Source: Oleiagrimonas sp. C23AA
GTDB lineage: Bacteria > Pseudomonadota > Gammaproteobacteria > Xanthomonadales > Rhodanobacteraceae
Length of the DNA stretch: 64,000 nucleotides
NCBI RefSeq assembly: GCF_011759385.1
Contig: NZ_JAARLY010000004.1
Location: 186,001-250,000, forward strand
Direction of reading: 5' to 3'
Shown: positions 50,760-60,947 of the stretch, piece after piece
Layout of the letters: each line of letters opens with the position of its first letter
How positions within the stretch are numbered: the first letter of the stretch is position 1
The notes under the pieces: model-generated
The model's input: only the letters and a program-made list of their open reading frames with translations
Database searches by the model: none
What the model was told of the DNA's origin: nothing
Translations under genes and position numbers: made by a program

Positions 50760-53656
50760 TGCGCCGGGTCGTGTCGAGCCTGCTGATGGCCGCCGTGCTT
50801 GCCATGCCGACGGCATGGCCGGCGCCTGCGGCGGCCGCCGGGCATCACCGCATCGGCTACGACCACTATTCGCTGAAGATCGACGGCAAACGGCTGTACA
50901 TGTGGTCGGGCTCGTTCCACTACTGGCGCCTGCCCAGTCCGGACCTGTGGCTGGACGTGCTCGAAAAGATGAAGGCCGGCGGCTACAACGCCGTGGAGAT
51001 CTACTTCAACTGGGCGTACCACTCGCCACGCCGCGGCGTCTACGACTTCCACGGCATCCGCAATGTCGACCGTCTGCTGGACATGGCGGCCAAGGTCGGC
51101 ATCTACGTGATCGCGCGACCCGGCCCCTACATCAACGCCGAGACCGATGGTGGCGGCCTGCCGGCCTGGCTGGCCACCGAGGCCGGCAGGCCGCGCTCGC
51201 CGGCGCCGGACTATACCGCCGCCTACCGCCAATGGCTGCGCCACATCGATCCGATCATCGCCCGCCACCAGCTCAGCAACGGCACCGGCACGGTGATCCT
51301 GTACCAGGTGGAAAACGAGTTGTGGAACCACTCGCCCGAGAATCATCGCTACATGCGTGCGATCGAGCGCCAGGCGCGTGCCGACGGCATCACCGTGCCG
51401 TTGATGGGCAACCACAATGCCGGTTTCCAGGGCGGCATCGGCGCGGTCGAACTGCCCGGCTACGATTCGTATCCGCTGGGCTTCGACTGCAGCCATCCCG
51501 GGCGCTGGAAGGGCTTCTACGCCTACCATGATGAGCGCCAGGCGCTGACCAAATCACCGCTGTTCTTCCCCGAATATCAGGGCGGTGCCTTCGATACCTG
51601 GGGCGGCGCCGGCTATGCGGCCTGCCGCAAGCTGACCGGCCCGGCCTTCGAACGCGTGTTCTATGAGTCCAATATCGCCGCCGGCTCGACCATGCAGAAC
51701 TTCTACATGACCTACGGCGGCAGCAACTGGGGCTGGTTGGCCTCACCCGGCGTGTACAGCTCCTACGACTACGGCGCGGCGATCACCGAAGCGCGCCGGC
51801 TGACGCCCAAGTACGCGCAGCAGAAACTGATCGGCACCCTGCTGGCCTCGGTACCGGCGATCGACAAGACCGACGTGTTCACCACGCCGGCGCCGGACAA
51901 CACGGCACTGCAGGTGGTCGGCCGCGTCAATCCCGACAACGGCACGCGCTTCTACTTCCTGCGCCATGCCGACGTCACCTCGCGCAGCGACGAGTTCACG
52001 CACCTGCGCGTGCAGGTGGCCGATGCACCGGGTGCGGCCACGCATGCGCTGCGCATTCCGCAGCAGGCCGGCAGCACGCTGCGTATCCATGGCCGCGACG
52101 CCAAGATCCTGCTGGCCGACTATCGCTTCGGTCGCCAATACCTGGTCTATTCGACCTCCGATTGGCTCACCAGCGTAACGGCCGACGGGCGCGATATTGC
52201 CGTGCTCTACGGCCGCAAGGGTGAAGCTGGGGAGACGGTGCTGCATGTGGCCCGGCGCCCGCAGGTGCACGTACTCGACGGTCAGGTTTCATCGCACTGG
52301 GACGCCCACCTCCACAGCCTGCGTCTGGATTACCGGCATGGCCAGCTGGCCCGTGTCCTGGTCGATGGCGGCCGTCGTCCGCTGCTGCTGTTGATCGGCG
52401 ACAACGCCGTTGCGGAACGTTTCTGGCGCGTCGACACTGCGCATGGCCCGTTGCTGGTGCGCGGTGCCTACCTGCTGCGTTCGGCGCGGGTCACGGGCGA
52501 TGAGATCGCACTGCGCGGCGATACCACGGCGCCCGGCCCTGTCGAGGTGTTTGCACCGCAAGGCGTCCATGACCTGCGCTGGAACGGGCGGGCCATTGCC
52601 ACGCAGGCGACGGCATCGCACAGCCTGACGGCGAGCCTGCCAGGACCGCGGCCGGTCACGCTGCCCACACTCGCGCATTGGCGCATGCACGCCGGCGCGC
52701 CCGAGATCGCGCCCGGATTCGATGACAGCCGCTGGCGGCGCACCGACCTCAAGCACACCGGCAACCCGTTCTGGGACGGACGCCTGCCGATCCTCAACGC
52801 CGACGCCTACGGCTTCCACCACGGCAACGTCTGGTACCGCGGCCGCTTCACCGCCACCGGCAGCGAGCGCAACCTCCTGCTCGATGCCCATACCGGTATC
52901 CACGACGGCAACCATGGCGTGCTCAGCGTGTGGCTCAATGGCCACTGGCTGGGCACGCGCTCGGGCGGCGAACGCAAGTTCGTCATCGCACCGGACCAGC
53001 TCAAGGTCGGTCAGGACAACGTGCTGTCGGTACTGGTCTCCAACATGGGCCACAACCAGGAAGGACACAGCGGCGACTCGCAGGAACCGCGCGGCCTGAC
53101 GGCGGCCACGCTGACCGGCGCGCTGACGCCGATCCGCTGGCGCATCCAGGGCGCGCGCGGCGGCGAGACGCCGCCGAACCTGGTGCGCGGGCCGATGAAC
53201 AACGGCGGCCTGTACGGCGAGCGCGCGGGCTGGTCGCTGCCGGGCTATCCGGATGCGCACTGGGCATCGGTCAAACTGCCGCAGAAGGTCGCCACGCCGG
53301 GCGTGGTCTGGTACCGCACCAGCGCCACCCTGGACCTGCCGGCAGATCAGGACTTACCGGTGGCGGTGAAGATCAGCGACACACCAGATCGGCATTACCG
53401 CGCACTGATCTTCGTCAACGGCTGGCAAGTCGGCCGATACATCAACGACACCGGGCCGCAGCACGTGTTTCCTGTGCCCACCGGCATTCTCGATCCGCGG
53501 GGCCGCAACAGCATAGCCATCGCGGTGTGGAATACCGCGGAGCGGGGCGGTCTGGGCAAGGTCTCGCTGGTGGCGCAGGGCAATACGCTGACCCCGCTGC
53601 GTGTGCATCTGAATGATTCGCCGGCCTTCAAACTTGGCAGTCGCAGGCAGCCATAA
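50759..53656 (+). CDS. GH35 beta-galactosidase (large, multi-domain)
   Basis: Exported exo-beta-galactosidase of 965 residues. Signal peptide ends near PAAAAG. The barrel starts MWSGSFHYWRLPSPDLW, with NAVEIYFNWAYHSPRRGVYDF, YVIARPGPYINAETDGGGLP, the acid/base in QVENELWN (Glu185-Asn-Glu187) and the nucleophile in FFPEYQGGAFDTWGG (Glu272). Several beta-sandwich domains make up the rest, including jelly-roll segments such as NPFWDGRLPILNADAYGFHHG (in part). The size and domain plan match fungal-type GH35 more than the 600-residue bacterial form. ATG overlaps the CocE stop, so the two are translationally coupled. Confidence 0.93.
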   Translation: MRRVVSSLLMAAVLAMPTAWPAPAAAAGHHRIGYDHYSLKIDGKRLYMWSGSFHYWRLPSPDLWLDVLEKMKAGGYNAVEIYFNWAYHSPRRGVYDFHGIRNVDRLLDMAAKVGIYVIARPGPYINAETDGGGLPAWLATEAGRPRSPAPDYTAAYRQWLRHIDPIIARHQLSNGTGTVILYQVENELWNHSPENHRYMRAIERQARADGITVPLMGNHNAGFQGGIGAVELPGYDSYPLGFDCSHPGRWKGFYAYHDERQALTKSPLFFPEYQGGAFDTWGGAGYAACRKLTGPAFERVFYESNIAAGSTMQNFYMTYGGSNWGWLASPGVYSSYDYGAAITEARRLTPKYAQQKLIGTLLASVPAIDKTDVFTTPAPDNTALQVVGRVNPDNGTRFYFLRHADVTSRSDEFTHLRVQVADAPGAATHALRIPQQAGSTLRIHGRDAKILLADYRFGRQYLVYSTSDWLTSVTADGRDIAVLYGRKGEAGETVLHVARRPQVHVLDGQVSSHWDAHLHSLRLDYRHGQLARVLVDGGRRPLLLLIGDNAVAERFWRVDTAHGPLLVRGAYLLRSARVTGDEIALRGDTTAPGPVEVFAPQGVHDLRWNGRAIATQATASHSLTASLPGPRPVTLPTLAHWRMHAGAPEIAPGFDDSRWRRTDLKHTGNPFWDGRLPILNADAYGFHHGNVWYRGRFTATGSERNLLLDAHTGIHDGNHGVLSVWLNGHWLGTRSGGERKFVIAPDQLKVGQDNVLSVLVSNMGHNQEGHSGDSQEPRGLTAATLTGALTPIRWRIQGARGGETPPNLVRGPMNNGGLYGERAGWSLPGYPDAHWASVKLPQKVATPGVVWYRTSATLDLPADQDLPVAVKISDTPDRHYRALIFVNGWQVGRYINDTGPQHVFPVPTGILDPRGRNSIAIAVWNTAERGGLGKVSLVAQGNTLTPLRVHLNDSPAFKLGSRRQP

Positions 53657-54024
53657 GTCGCGCAGCTTGAATTCTCGGTCATGTCGGCGAACGCCAGTTA
53701 CGCACAAGGCGCGTGGAGCGATCGAAAGGGCGAGCGAAACGAATCTCTCGAGGGCTGAAAAGCCAAGGCGCTGGATCTCGGCTTGCGCCAGGTTGACGGC
53801 CAACAGCGCGGCTTCCTTCCGCTGTGTGTTTGTGGGCCAGACGGCTCGAACAACGTGCCGGGAATCTTGCTACGGTGCGCGGGCCGTTAGCACGTCTGGT
53901 CACGAGCTGCAGCGCTCTACAAGGATCGACCGGTGCCCGAGAGGGATGCGGTGCGCAGCGTCAGTGTGTCACCGCCTTGGTTATGCCATCGCGCGCTTGC
54001 GCGGCGACCGTCGCCTTTGGCCGC
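53657..54024. other. 368-base intergenic region, no gene identified
   Basis: Lies between the convergent GH35 and lhr genes. Short open frames occur on both strands (for example a minus-strand frame reading ERFVSLALSIAPRALCVTGV), without ribosome sites and without recognisable motifs. No clear terminator for either gene was found. Base composition is slightly less GC-biased than the flanking genes. Confidence 0.5.
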
Positions 54025-57000
54025 TCACACCCGAGCCGGTCCGAACGCAGCGGTTTCGCGCAGCAAGGCCATGCGCAGTTCGGCCTGTTCGGCCTCGTCC
54101 AGTTCGATGAGCGGCGTGAATTGACCGGCGATCTGCGCGGCCACCGGTACGCCGTCGCGAAAGGCGATGCGCGAGGTGGTCACGGCGGGTACTTTCTGGC
54201 CGGGCAGTACCGTGCCGACCAGGTTCAGCGGATCACTGCCGCTGATACAGATCACCTCACCATCGTGTTCGCGCCGACGCACTTGCCGCAGCAGTTCGAT
54301 GGCTTCGGGCAGGGCAAACTGTTCGCCGACCAGGCCTTCGACGAAGCGGCCGCCGCGAATGTCGCCGCGCGCTTCCAGGCGGTGGTACACACGCAGCAGT
54401 TCGCGCCAGGGCGGCAGCCACGGCGCTTCACGTTCCAGCAGGCGCCAGCAGACCACGCCGTAGCGGCGCAGCAGGGTGCGCGCGATATGCTCCAGGCGTG
54501 CTTCGCGCTCGGCGTCATCGGCCTGCTGGCGAGGCGTGCGGATCAATGCCCAGCGTCCGGCGTCCTCGATGCCGCTGAGTGTGTGTCGGCGCAGGCGGCG
54601 CCGGCCCCGTTGCTCGCGCTTCGCGGCCGGCAGCAGCAGCGCGCGCAGGCCGGCAAAGCTGTCGGCGTGTATGCGTCCGGCGGCGACCAGTTCGCCCAGC
54701 GCCTCTTCCAGCTCCACGCGCAGCAAGCGCGCCTCGTCGGTGAGTTCATCGAAGAACAGCGCACCGTGATCGTGCAGCGCTTCCAGCACCGCTTCGGCGC
54801 GCGAGGACACCGGCACCGGCGCCTCGCCACGGGCCGCCAGCGTGGTCCACTCCTTGAGCTGGCGACGCGGCAACAGCACGATCGGCGAGCTTTTCACCGG
54901 GCCGGCCTTGTGTACGCGCTCGCCGTCGTGACTGGGCCCGCGCAGGCGTGTCCAGACGATGCGTCCGGCGCGGCACAGATCATCCAGCCAGGCGATGGTG
55001 TAGTCGTCCACGCGCGCCGGCAGCAGTTCCGCCTCCCAAGCGCCGGCAGCGGCCTCGTAGCCTTCCAGTTGCGCCAGCACCGCCGCCAATGCATCCGGAC
55101 CGGACACACGGGCATGGCGGGAAAGGTGCTGCCAGTCGAACAGGAAGCGCAGAAAGTCGCGCCGCTTCACCGGCTCGATCTCGCGGCGCAGGCGGCCGAT
55201 GGTGTAGCGATGGATACGCGCCAGCAGGTGCCGCTCGCACCACTCGCCGCCGTCGCGGCCGGTGAACTGGCCTTGCATGACGTAGCCTTCGCCCTGCAAG
55301 GCGGCCAGCGCGATGGCAAGGTCCGCATCGCCCACGCCCAGCATCCTGGCCAGGTCGATGTCGCGCGTCGGACCCAGCCCGGTCAGGCGCGCGCGCAGCA
55401 GTTCGACCAATGCCTTGTCCGCTTCCCAGGCTTCATCGAAGCGTTTGGGCACCTGCACCTTGGGCGTGTGTTCGGCGTCGGCGTGGATGGCCTGCCACTG
55501 CGGCAGGCGTTCGGTGGCGCTCCAGACTTGCCAGGGGCTGCCGTCGGCGCGTGTATCGGACAGCCGCGTGGCGCGACCATCGCGCGCCAGGCGCGCCAGA
55601 TCATCGGCCCAGCCCGGGTTGGCTTCCACGTCTTCCCGTGTGACCCCGCCCAGCCCCATCAGTGCTTCGTGCATCTCGTCGGCATCGCGCACGATGGGCC
55701 AGGCCTCGGCGCGCACGGCGTCGATGGCGCCCGGATCGAGGGCGGAAAGGTCGTCGCCTTCGCCCCAGCGGCGCGTCTGCACCGCTTGGGTGCGGCGTTC
55801 CTCCAGTGGTGCATCATCCAGAAACGCATACGGCGCAGCGTTCAGAATGCCGGCCGCCAGCGGTGACGGCGTGGGCAGGTCGCAGGCCACAAAGCGCAGC
55901 TCGCCGGCCTCGTGTCGGCGCAGCAGCGCCAGCAGGCCGTCGATGTCCATGGCTTCGCGCAGGCAGTCGTACAGCGTCTGCGTGACCAGTGGGTGATCGG
56001 GAATCTGCCGCTCACCGACGATGTTTTCCAGGCAGGCGACCTGATCAGGGAACACCGTGGCCAGCAGATCTTCGCTCTTCATGCGCTGCAACTGTGGCGG
56101 TACGCGCTTGCCGCCGGCCATGCGCGGCAGCGCCAGCGCGGTGACCGCGTTCCAGCGCCAGCGGATCGGGAACAGCGGCGCATCCAGCAGGGCCTGGGTC
56201 AGCACGTGCTCGGCGCTGTTGGAGTGCAGGTAGTCGGCTACCTCGGTCAGCGCAAAGCTGTGCGCGGTCGACAGCGACAGGATGATGGCGTCCTCGGTGG
56301 CCGCGGCCTGCAATTCAAAGTTGAAACTGCGGCAAAAGCGCTTGCGCAGAGCCAGGCCCCAGGCGCGGTTGAGGCGGCTGCCGTAGGGCGAATGCACGAT
56401 CAGCTGCATGCCGCCCGATTCATCGAAGAAGCGCTCGATGACCAGCGTATCCAGCGTCGGCAAGGTGCCCAGCGCGGCTTTGGCACCGGCCAGGTAGTCG
56501 ATCAGCTGGCGTGCCGCGCCCTCGGGAAGATCGAGCGTGCGTATGGCCCAGGCACGCGCGCTGTCGCTGTCGCCGGTGTCCAGTTGCTGCTCGATCTCGC
56601 GGCGCAGGCGCGCCACGGCGAAGGACAGCTCATCCGTGCGGCCAGGGGCCTCGCCAATCCAGAACGGGATGCTCGGCGGCTGACCCTTGGCATCCTCCAC
56701 GCGCACGCGGTCGCGCTCCACACGCAGGATGCGGTAGGACTGGTTGCCCAGCTGAAACACGTCGCCGGCCATGCTTTCGACGGCGAAATCCTCGTTCACC
56801 GAGCCGATGATCTGTGCCTGCGGTTCCAGTTCCACCAGATAATCGGCGGTGTCCGGGATGGTGCCGCCGGAGGTGAGCGCGGTCAGGCGTGCGTTGCGGC
56901 GCCCGCGCAGGCTGCGGTTGACTGCATCGTGGTGGATATAACCGGCGCGCTGGCCGCGGCGCGTGCTGAAGCCCTCGGCCAGCATGCTCAGCACGGCGTC

Positions 57001-58575
57001 GAAATCGGCGCGTGACAGCTGCGCGTAGGGCGCGGCGCCGCGCACCATGTCGTACAGCGCATCCTCGCTCCATTCGGCCACCGCCAGCTCGGCGACCAGC
57101 TGCTGTGCCAGCACATCCAGCGGTGCCGGCGGCACCTGCAAAGCGTCCAGTTCGCCACGGCGCACGGCATCGAGCAGCGCCGTGCACTCGACCAGCTCGT
57201 CGCGTGTGGTGGCGAATAGACGGCCCTTCGGCGTGCCGCCAACGCTGTGACCGGAGCGGCCCACGCGTTGCAGAAAGGCCGCGATCGAACGCGGCGAGCC
57301 CAACTGGCAGACCAGTTCCACATCGCCGATGTCGATGCCCAGTTCCAGCGAGGCGGTGGCCACCAGCACGCGCAATTGGCCGGCCTTGAGCCGCTTTTCG
57401 GCATCCAGCCGGTGTTCCTTGGACAGGCTGCCGTGGTGCGCCGCCACCGCCTGCTCGCCCAGGCGTTCGGACAACTGGCGCGCGGTACGCTCGGCCACGC
57501 GTCGCGTGTTCACGAACACCAGCGTGGTGTGGTGGGCCTCGACCAGGTTGGCGATGCGGTTGTAGATCAGTTCCCAGCCGTCATTGGACATTACCGCGTC
57601 CAATGGCAGCGGAGGCACTTCCAGCGCCAGATCGCGGGCACGCGTGTAGCCGATGTCGATCAGCGTGCAGCGGTCATCGCTCGCACTGTCGGTGCTCTGG
57701 CTATCGCCTCTATCGCCAGCGCGCCCGAACGCCGAGTCGCCCCGACTCCCTCCTCTGCGCGCAGGGGAGGGCTGGGGAGGGGTAAAGCCCTCGCCTCGGT
57801 CTTGGCTAATAGGCTCAGGCGCTGCCGCATCACCCCGCGCCGCGACGCCCGCATCGTTCAACGGCGCAGGGATCGCCGGGCCACTGCCGACCAGGAACTG
57901 CGCCACGCGCTCGATCGGCTTTTGCGTGGCCGACAGTCCAATACGTGTCAGCGGGCGCTGGCACAGCGCTTCCAGTCGTTGCAGGGTCAGCGCCAGATGG
58001 CTGCCACGCTTGGAGCCGGCCACGGCGTGGATTTCATCGACGATGACGCTGCGCGTGGTGGCCAGCGCAGCGCGGCCGGATTCGGAACCCAGCAACACGT
58101 ACAGCGACTCGGGCGTGGTCACCAGAATCTGCGGCGGCCGCTTGCGCATGGCGTTGCGCTCAGCCTGTGAGGTATCGCCGGTGCGCACGCTGGTGCGGAT
58201 GTCCACGTCCGGCAAACCCATGCGCGCCAGCTCCTCGCGGATGCCGGCCAGCGGTGCCTCCAGATTGACGTGGATATCGTTGGACAGCGCCTTCAGCGGC
58301 GAGACGTAGACCACATCCACCGCATCGGCAAGCCCACCGCCGTGAGCCAGGCCTTCGCGCACCAGCGCATCAATGGCGGTAAGGAAGGCGGTCAGCGTCT
58401 TGCCCGAGCCGGTGGGCGCGGCCACCAGGGTGTGTCGGCCCTGGGCAATAGCCGGCCAGGCGCGTGCTTGCGCCTCGGTCGGCGCCTCGAACTGACGGGC
58501 AAACCACGCCGCCACCGCCGGATGGAATCCGGCCAGCGCCGGATGCGGCGGACGGGGCGAGGAAGATTGATCCAT
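54025..58575 (-). CDS. lhr: Large ATP-dependent helicase Lhr
   Basis: Superfamily 2 DNA/RNA helicase of 1516 residues implicated in DNA repair. RecA1 domain: Walker [17 protein letters not shown], motif [22 protein letters not shown], motif [11 protein letters not shown]. RecA2: [27 protein letters not shown] and the motif V/VI region [33 protein letters not shown]. The Lhr-specific core and C-terminal winged helices follow, including [23 protein letters not shown] at 58575 is used; the open frame runs 30 codons further without homology. Between motif III and the second RecA domain there is a non-family insertion at about residues 232-300, described separately. Confidence 0.95.
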   Translation of the reverse strand: MDQSSSPRPPHPALAGFHPAVAAWFARQFEAPTEAQARAWPAIAQGRHTLVAAPTGSGKTLTAFLTAIDALVREGLAHGGGLADAVDVVYVSPLKALSNDIHVNLEAPLAGIREELARMGLPDVDIRTSVRTGDTSQAERNAMRKRPPQILVTTPESLYVLLGSESGRAALATTRSVIVDEIHAVAGSKRGSHLALTLQRLEALCQRPLTRIGLSATQKPIERVAQFLVGSGPAIPAPLNDAGVAARGDAAAPEPISQDRGEGFTPPQPSPARRGGSRGDSAFGRAGDRGDSQSTDSASDDRCTLIDIGYTRARDLALEVPPLPLDAVMSNDGWELIYNRIANLVEAHHTTLVFVNTRRVAERTARQLSERLGEQAVAAHHGSLSKEHRLDAEKRLKAGQLRVLVATASLELGIDIGDVELVCQLGSPRSIAAFLQRVGRSGHSVGGTPKGRLFATTRDELVECTALLDAVRRGELDALQVPPAPLDVLAQQLVAELAVAEWSEDALYDMVRGAAPYAQLSRADFDAVLSMLAEGFSTRRGQRAGYIHHDAVNRSLRGRRNARLTALTSGGTIPDTADYLVELEPQAQIIGSVNEDFAVESMAGDVFQLGNQSYRILRVERDRVRVEDAKGQPPSIPFWIGEAPGRTDELSFAVARLRREIEQQLDTGDSDSARAWAIRTLDLPEGAARQLIDYLAGAKAALGTLPTLDTLVIERFFDESGGMQLIVHSPYGSRLNRAWGLALRKRFCRSFNFELQAAATEDAIILSLSTAHSFALTEVADYLHSNSAEHVLTQALLDAPLFPIRWRWNAVTALALPRMAGGKRVPPQLQRMKSEDLLATVFPDQVACLENIVGERQIPDHPLVTQTLYDCLREAMDIDGLLALLRRHEAGELRFVACDLPTPSPLAAGILNAAPYAFLDDAPLEERRTQAVQTRRWGEGDDLSALDPGAIDAVRAEAWPIVRDADEMHEALMGLGGVTREDVEANPGWADDLARLARDGRATRLSDTRADGSPWQVWSATERLPQWQAIHADAEHTPKVQVPKRFDEAWEADKALVELLRARLTGLGPTRDIDLARMLGVGDADLAIALAALQGEGYVMQGQFTGRDGGEWCERHLLARIHRYTIGRLRREIEPVKRRDFLRFLFDWQHLSRHARVSGPDALAAVLAQLEGYEAAAGAWEAELLPARVDDYTIAWLDDLCRAGRIVWTRLRGPSHDGERVHKAGPVKSSPIVLLPRRQLKEWTTLAARGEAPVPVSSRAEAVLEALHDHGALFFDELTDEARLLRVELEEALGELVAAGRIHADSFAGLRALLLPAAKREQRGRRRLRRHTLSGIEDAGRWALIRTPRQQADDAEREARLEHIARTLLRRYGVVCWRLLEREAPWLPPWRELLRVYHRLEARGDIRGGRFVEGLVGEQFALPEAIELLRQVRRREHDGEVICISGSDPLNLVGTVLPGQKVPAVTTSRIAFRDGVPVAAQIAGQFTPLIELDEAEQAELRMALLRETAAFGPARV
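57748..57784. repeat. Palindromic interspersed repeat inserted in lhr
   Basis: CCCTCCTC (57748-57755) and GGGGAGGG (57764-57771) are inverted arms with one mismatch around TGCGCGCA, followed by CTGGGGAGGGG. Read on the minus strand it encodes [14 protein letters not shown], the familiar translation of a dispersed repeat found in many GC-rich proteobacteria. The insert keeps the lhr frame open and lies inside a longer low-complexity stretch (about 57670-57880). Confidence 0.75.
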
Positions 58576-58887
58576 GGCCACAAAGATGGGGCTGCCGGGC
58601 ACGCGGAGCAAGCCAAGACGGTGCAGAGGTGAGCTTGCGAGCGGCGCCAAAAACGCGGTCAGCAAGGTGGATTCAATGTGAACTTTTATCTTCGCGATCT
58701 ATGCATATCAATAGCTTGAGGCGCGAGTGTGGTTATTTTTTGATCACCTTCCGGCTTGCTGGCAGGCGTTGTCATGTATCTGCCGTTCACGATTCGGCTG
58801 CTGTCATCGACACCCAAGACGGCGCGGCAATCCAGCCCGTCGACCCGATCCCCCGGAACTCCGGGAATGCACGAAGGAGGAACACTC

Positions 58888-59238
58888 ATGAAGACTTCGA
58901 TTCGCAAGAGCCTGATCGCTACCGGTCTGATCGCTGCCCTGGGCGGCCTGGGCATGGGCCAGGCCATGGCTTTCGAAGGTGCGGGCATGACCACGCACAA
59001 CGAGAACATGAGTCAGGCCACGCATGACACCTGGATCACCACCAAGGTGAAGTCCGAATTTGCCACCACCAAGGGCGTGCCGGCCACCGACATCTCGGTG
59101 ACCACCAAGCACGGTGTGGTCATCCTCTCGGGCACGGTCAAGTCCGATGCGCAGAAGCAGACCGCTGAAATGGTGGCCAAGAAGGTCAAGGGCGTCAAAA
59201 GCGTCGAGGACAGCGGCCTGAAGGTCGTCGGCAGCTAA
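58888..59238 (+). CDS. BON-domain periplasmic protein (OsmY-like)
   Basis: Exported protein of 116 residues. The Sec signal ends at MGQAMAFEG. One BON domain spans about residues 45-113: ATHDTWITTKVKSEFATTKGV, ISVTTKHGVVILSGTVKS, and QKQTAEMVAKKVKGVKSV (each in part). BON proteins bind phospholipid and are typically induced by osmotic or envelope stress. AAGGAGG at 58874-58880, eight bases before the ATG, fixes the start; an in-frame upstream extension is not used. OsmY has two BON domains; this has one. Likely expressed with the small DUF3309 gene 118 bases downstream. Confidence 0.92.
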   Translation: MKTSIRKSLIATGLIAALGGLGMGQAMAFEGAGMTTHNENMSQATHDTWITTKVKSEFATTKGVPATDISVTTKHGVVILSGTVKSDAQKQTAEMVAKKVKGVKSVEDSGLKVVGS

Positions 59239-59356
59239 GTTCACTGCCACCCGCTGTTGCTGCGTTCAAACGGAACGGCCGCGGTATGTGATTCCCTCCC
59301 CCCTCACATGCCGCGGCCAATCCACGGTTTCGAACATTTAGCAGGAGTATCGCGCC

Positions 59357-59503
59357 ATGCTTTGGTTACTGATTGCCATCATCATCCTGATCGCGGTGCT
59401 GCCTTCATGGCCATACAGCCGGGGCTGGGGCTATTACCCCACCGGCGGCCTGGGCCTCGTGGTGATCATTCTGATCCTGCTGCTTCTGTTCGGCATGATC
59501 TAG
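59357..59503 (+). CDS. DUF3309 family small membrane protein
   Basis: A 48-residue protein, MLWLLIAIIILIAVLPSWPY then SRGWGYYPTGGLGLVVIILILLLLFGMI: two hydrophobic helices joined by a short Tyr/Gly/Trp loop. The pattern LPxWPYSRxWGYxPSGxxGL is diagnostic of DUF3309, a family of about 50 residues often next to stress genes. GCAGGAG lies at 59341-59347, ten bases before the ATG. A terminator follows 30 bases after the stop. Function unknown. Confidence 0.92.
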   Translation: MLWLLIAIIILIAVLPSWPYSRGWGYYPTGGLGLVVIILILLLLFGMI

Positions 59504-59532
59504 CCGAGCGCACCAGTGGTTTGATTTTTTTG

Positions 59533-59564
59533 ATCCCCGTCTCCTTGTGAGGCGGGGATTTTTT
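59533..59564. terminator. Bidirectional terminator
   Basis: ATCCCCGTCTC (59533-59543) pairs with GAGGCGGGGAT (59549-59559), an 11-bp stem with one G-U pair and a 5-base loop, followed by six T residues; T-rich sequence (59525-59531) on the other side gives the complementary A-run. It serves the convergent DUF3309 and small glycine-rich genes. Confidence 0.92.
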
Positions 59565-59568
59565 ATCC

Positions 59569-59742
59569 TCAGCGTGGGCGCCGGCGATGCTTGCGGTGCA
59601 GGTAAAGGCCCAGGCCGACGCCGGCGATGATGCCGACGGCAAGACCGATACCGGCGCCCCAGATGGCGCCGGCACGGCCATCGACAAGAAAGCCGACACC
59701 GAAGCCGGCGATGAACAGCACAATGATCGGAAGGCAACCCAT
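59569..59742 (-). CDS. 57-residue glycine-zipper membrane protein
   Basis: An open frame too short for usual cut-offs: MGCLPIIVLFIAGFGVGFLV, then DGRAGAIWGAGIGLAVGI, IAGVGLGLYLHRKHRRRPR. Two hydrophobic segments rich in GxxxG motifs and a basic tail, so N-out or hairpin membrane topology with a cytoplasmic tail is likely. AAGGA lies about ten bases before the ATG and the strong shared terminator follows directly. Not a family I can name. It lies upstream of nothing on its strand but downstream of the LLM oxidoreductase, with 39 bases between. Confidence 0.75.
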   Translation of the reverse strand: MGCLPIIVLFIAGFGVGFLVDGRAGAIWGAGIGLAVGIIAGVGLGLYLHRKHRRRPR

Positions 59743-59781
59743 GTGGCGCGGTTCCTTGGCGATTGAAACAGGTCGGCCAGT

Positions 59782-60771
59782 TTAATCGAGCGCGGCCAGC
59801 AGCTCGCCAACGCCGGTGAGCGAGGCCATGCGCGCGCCATGGTCGAAGATGTTGGCCGTCAGCATCACTTCGTCCGGGCGATGGCGCTCGATGAAGGCGG
59901 CCAGACCTTCGCGCACGGTTTGCGGGCCACCGATCACGGCGCAGCCCAGCGCGCGCTCCACGCCCAGCTTTTCGTGCGGCTGCCAGAACGACTCGATGTC
60001 GTCGATCGGCGGCGGCACCTTGCCCGGGCGGCCGCGGCGCAGATTGACGAAGGCCTGCTGCTGGGTGGTGAACAGGCGCCGCGCCTCGGCGTCGCTGTCG
60101 GCCAGCACCACGTTGAGGCCCAGCATGGCGTGCGGCGACGACAGGCGCGGCGACGGCTTGAAGTCGCGCCGATACAACTCCAGCGCCGCCTCCATGGCGT
60201 CGGGCGCAAAATGCGAGGCGAAGGCGAACGGCAGGCCCAGCGAAGCGGCCAGGCGCGCGCTGAAAGTGCTCGATCCCAGCAGCCACACCGGCACGCGCAG
60301 CCCCTCGCCCGGCACCGCACGCACGGCTTGCCCGGCGCGCGCCGGTTCGAAGTACTGCAGCAGTTCGACCACATCGTCGGGGAAGCGGTCGGCGCCTTCG
60401 AAGTAGCGCCGCAGGGCGTGCGCGGTGGTCTGGTCGGTGCCAGGGGCGCGTCCCAGTCCCAGGTCGATGCGATCCGGATACAGGCTTTCCAGCGTGCCGA
60501 ACTGCTCGGCAATCTGCAGCGGCGAATGATTGGGCAGCATGATGCCGCCAGCGCCGACGCGAATGCGTGAGGTGCCACCGGCGATGTGGCCGATCAGCAC
60601 CGAGGTTGCCGCGCTGGCGATGCCCGGCATGTTGTGGTGCTCGGCCAGCCAGTAACGCGTGTAGCCGACCTTCTCGGCCGCACGCGCCAGGTCCAGGCTG
60701 TTGGCGAACGACTGCGCGGGCGTGCTGCCCTCGGTGACCGGTGCCAGGTCGAGCACGGAATAGGCGGTCAT
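59782..60771 (-). CDS. LLM class flavin-dependent oxidoreductase
   Basis: Luciferase-like monooxygenase-fold protein of 329 residues. Family features: [18 protein letters not shown] at the N-terminus, [56 protein letters not shown] and the C-terminal [13 protein letters not shown]-like block. This is the 'alkanal monooxygenase-like group 1' that uses reduced FMN. It lies head-to-head with a flavin reductase gene across a 176-base region with a palindromic operator, so the two may form a two-component monooxygenase. Substrate not predictable. Confidence 0.92.
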   Translation of the reverse strand: MTAYSVLDLAPVTEGSTPAQSFANSLDLARAAEKVGYTRYWLAEHHNMPGIASAATSVLIGHIAGGTSRIRVGAGGIMLPNHSPLQIAEQFGTLESLYPDRIDLGLGRAPGTDQTTAHALRRYFEGADRFPDDVVELLQYFEPARAGQAVRAVPGEGLRVPVWLLGSSTFSARLAASLGLPFAFASHFAPDAMEAALELYRRDFKPSPRLSSPHAMLGLNVVLADSDAEARRLFTTQQQAFVNLRRGRPGKVPPPIDDIESFWQPHEKLGVERALGCAVIGGPQTVREGLAAFIERHRPDEVMLTANIFDHGARMASLTGVGELLAALD

Positions 60772-60789
60772 GGTGCAAACTCCCGTCGT

Positions 60790-60814
60790 GTAAATACCAA
60801 ACCAAACGGTTTAC
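60790..60814. promoter_or_regulatory. TetR-like operator between LLM oxidoreductase and flavin reductase
   Basis: GTAAA (60790-60794) and TTTAC (60810-60814) are outer inverted arms; AAACC (60799-60803) and GGTTT (60808-60812) and the short AAACGGTTT (60804-60812) are inner ones. It is AT-rich relative to the surroundings, 18 bases from the LLM start. A TetR- or HxlR-type regulator would suit; none is encoded nearby. Confidence 0.5.
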
Positions 60815-60947
60815 ATGGGGACGCCAGCGCGTAGGCAAAGCCCCCGCCGCTACGACTTGCGTCTAAGTCTGCCGGTTTGGCCACCTTGAGCCGGGCCGTG
60901 CCGGCCGCCATCTCTGCAGCCGTCCCCCTCTGTTCGGAGCCTTTGCG

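Noticed and set aside
53354-53803. Minus-strand frame across the end of GH35 and the following gap
   Set aside because: Most of it is antisense to GH35; the remainder shows no motif or ribosome site.
58576-58665. 30-codon upstream extension of lhr
   Set aside because: Hydrophobic leader unlike the family; the ATG at 58575 gives the normal N-terminus.
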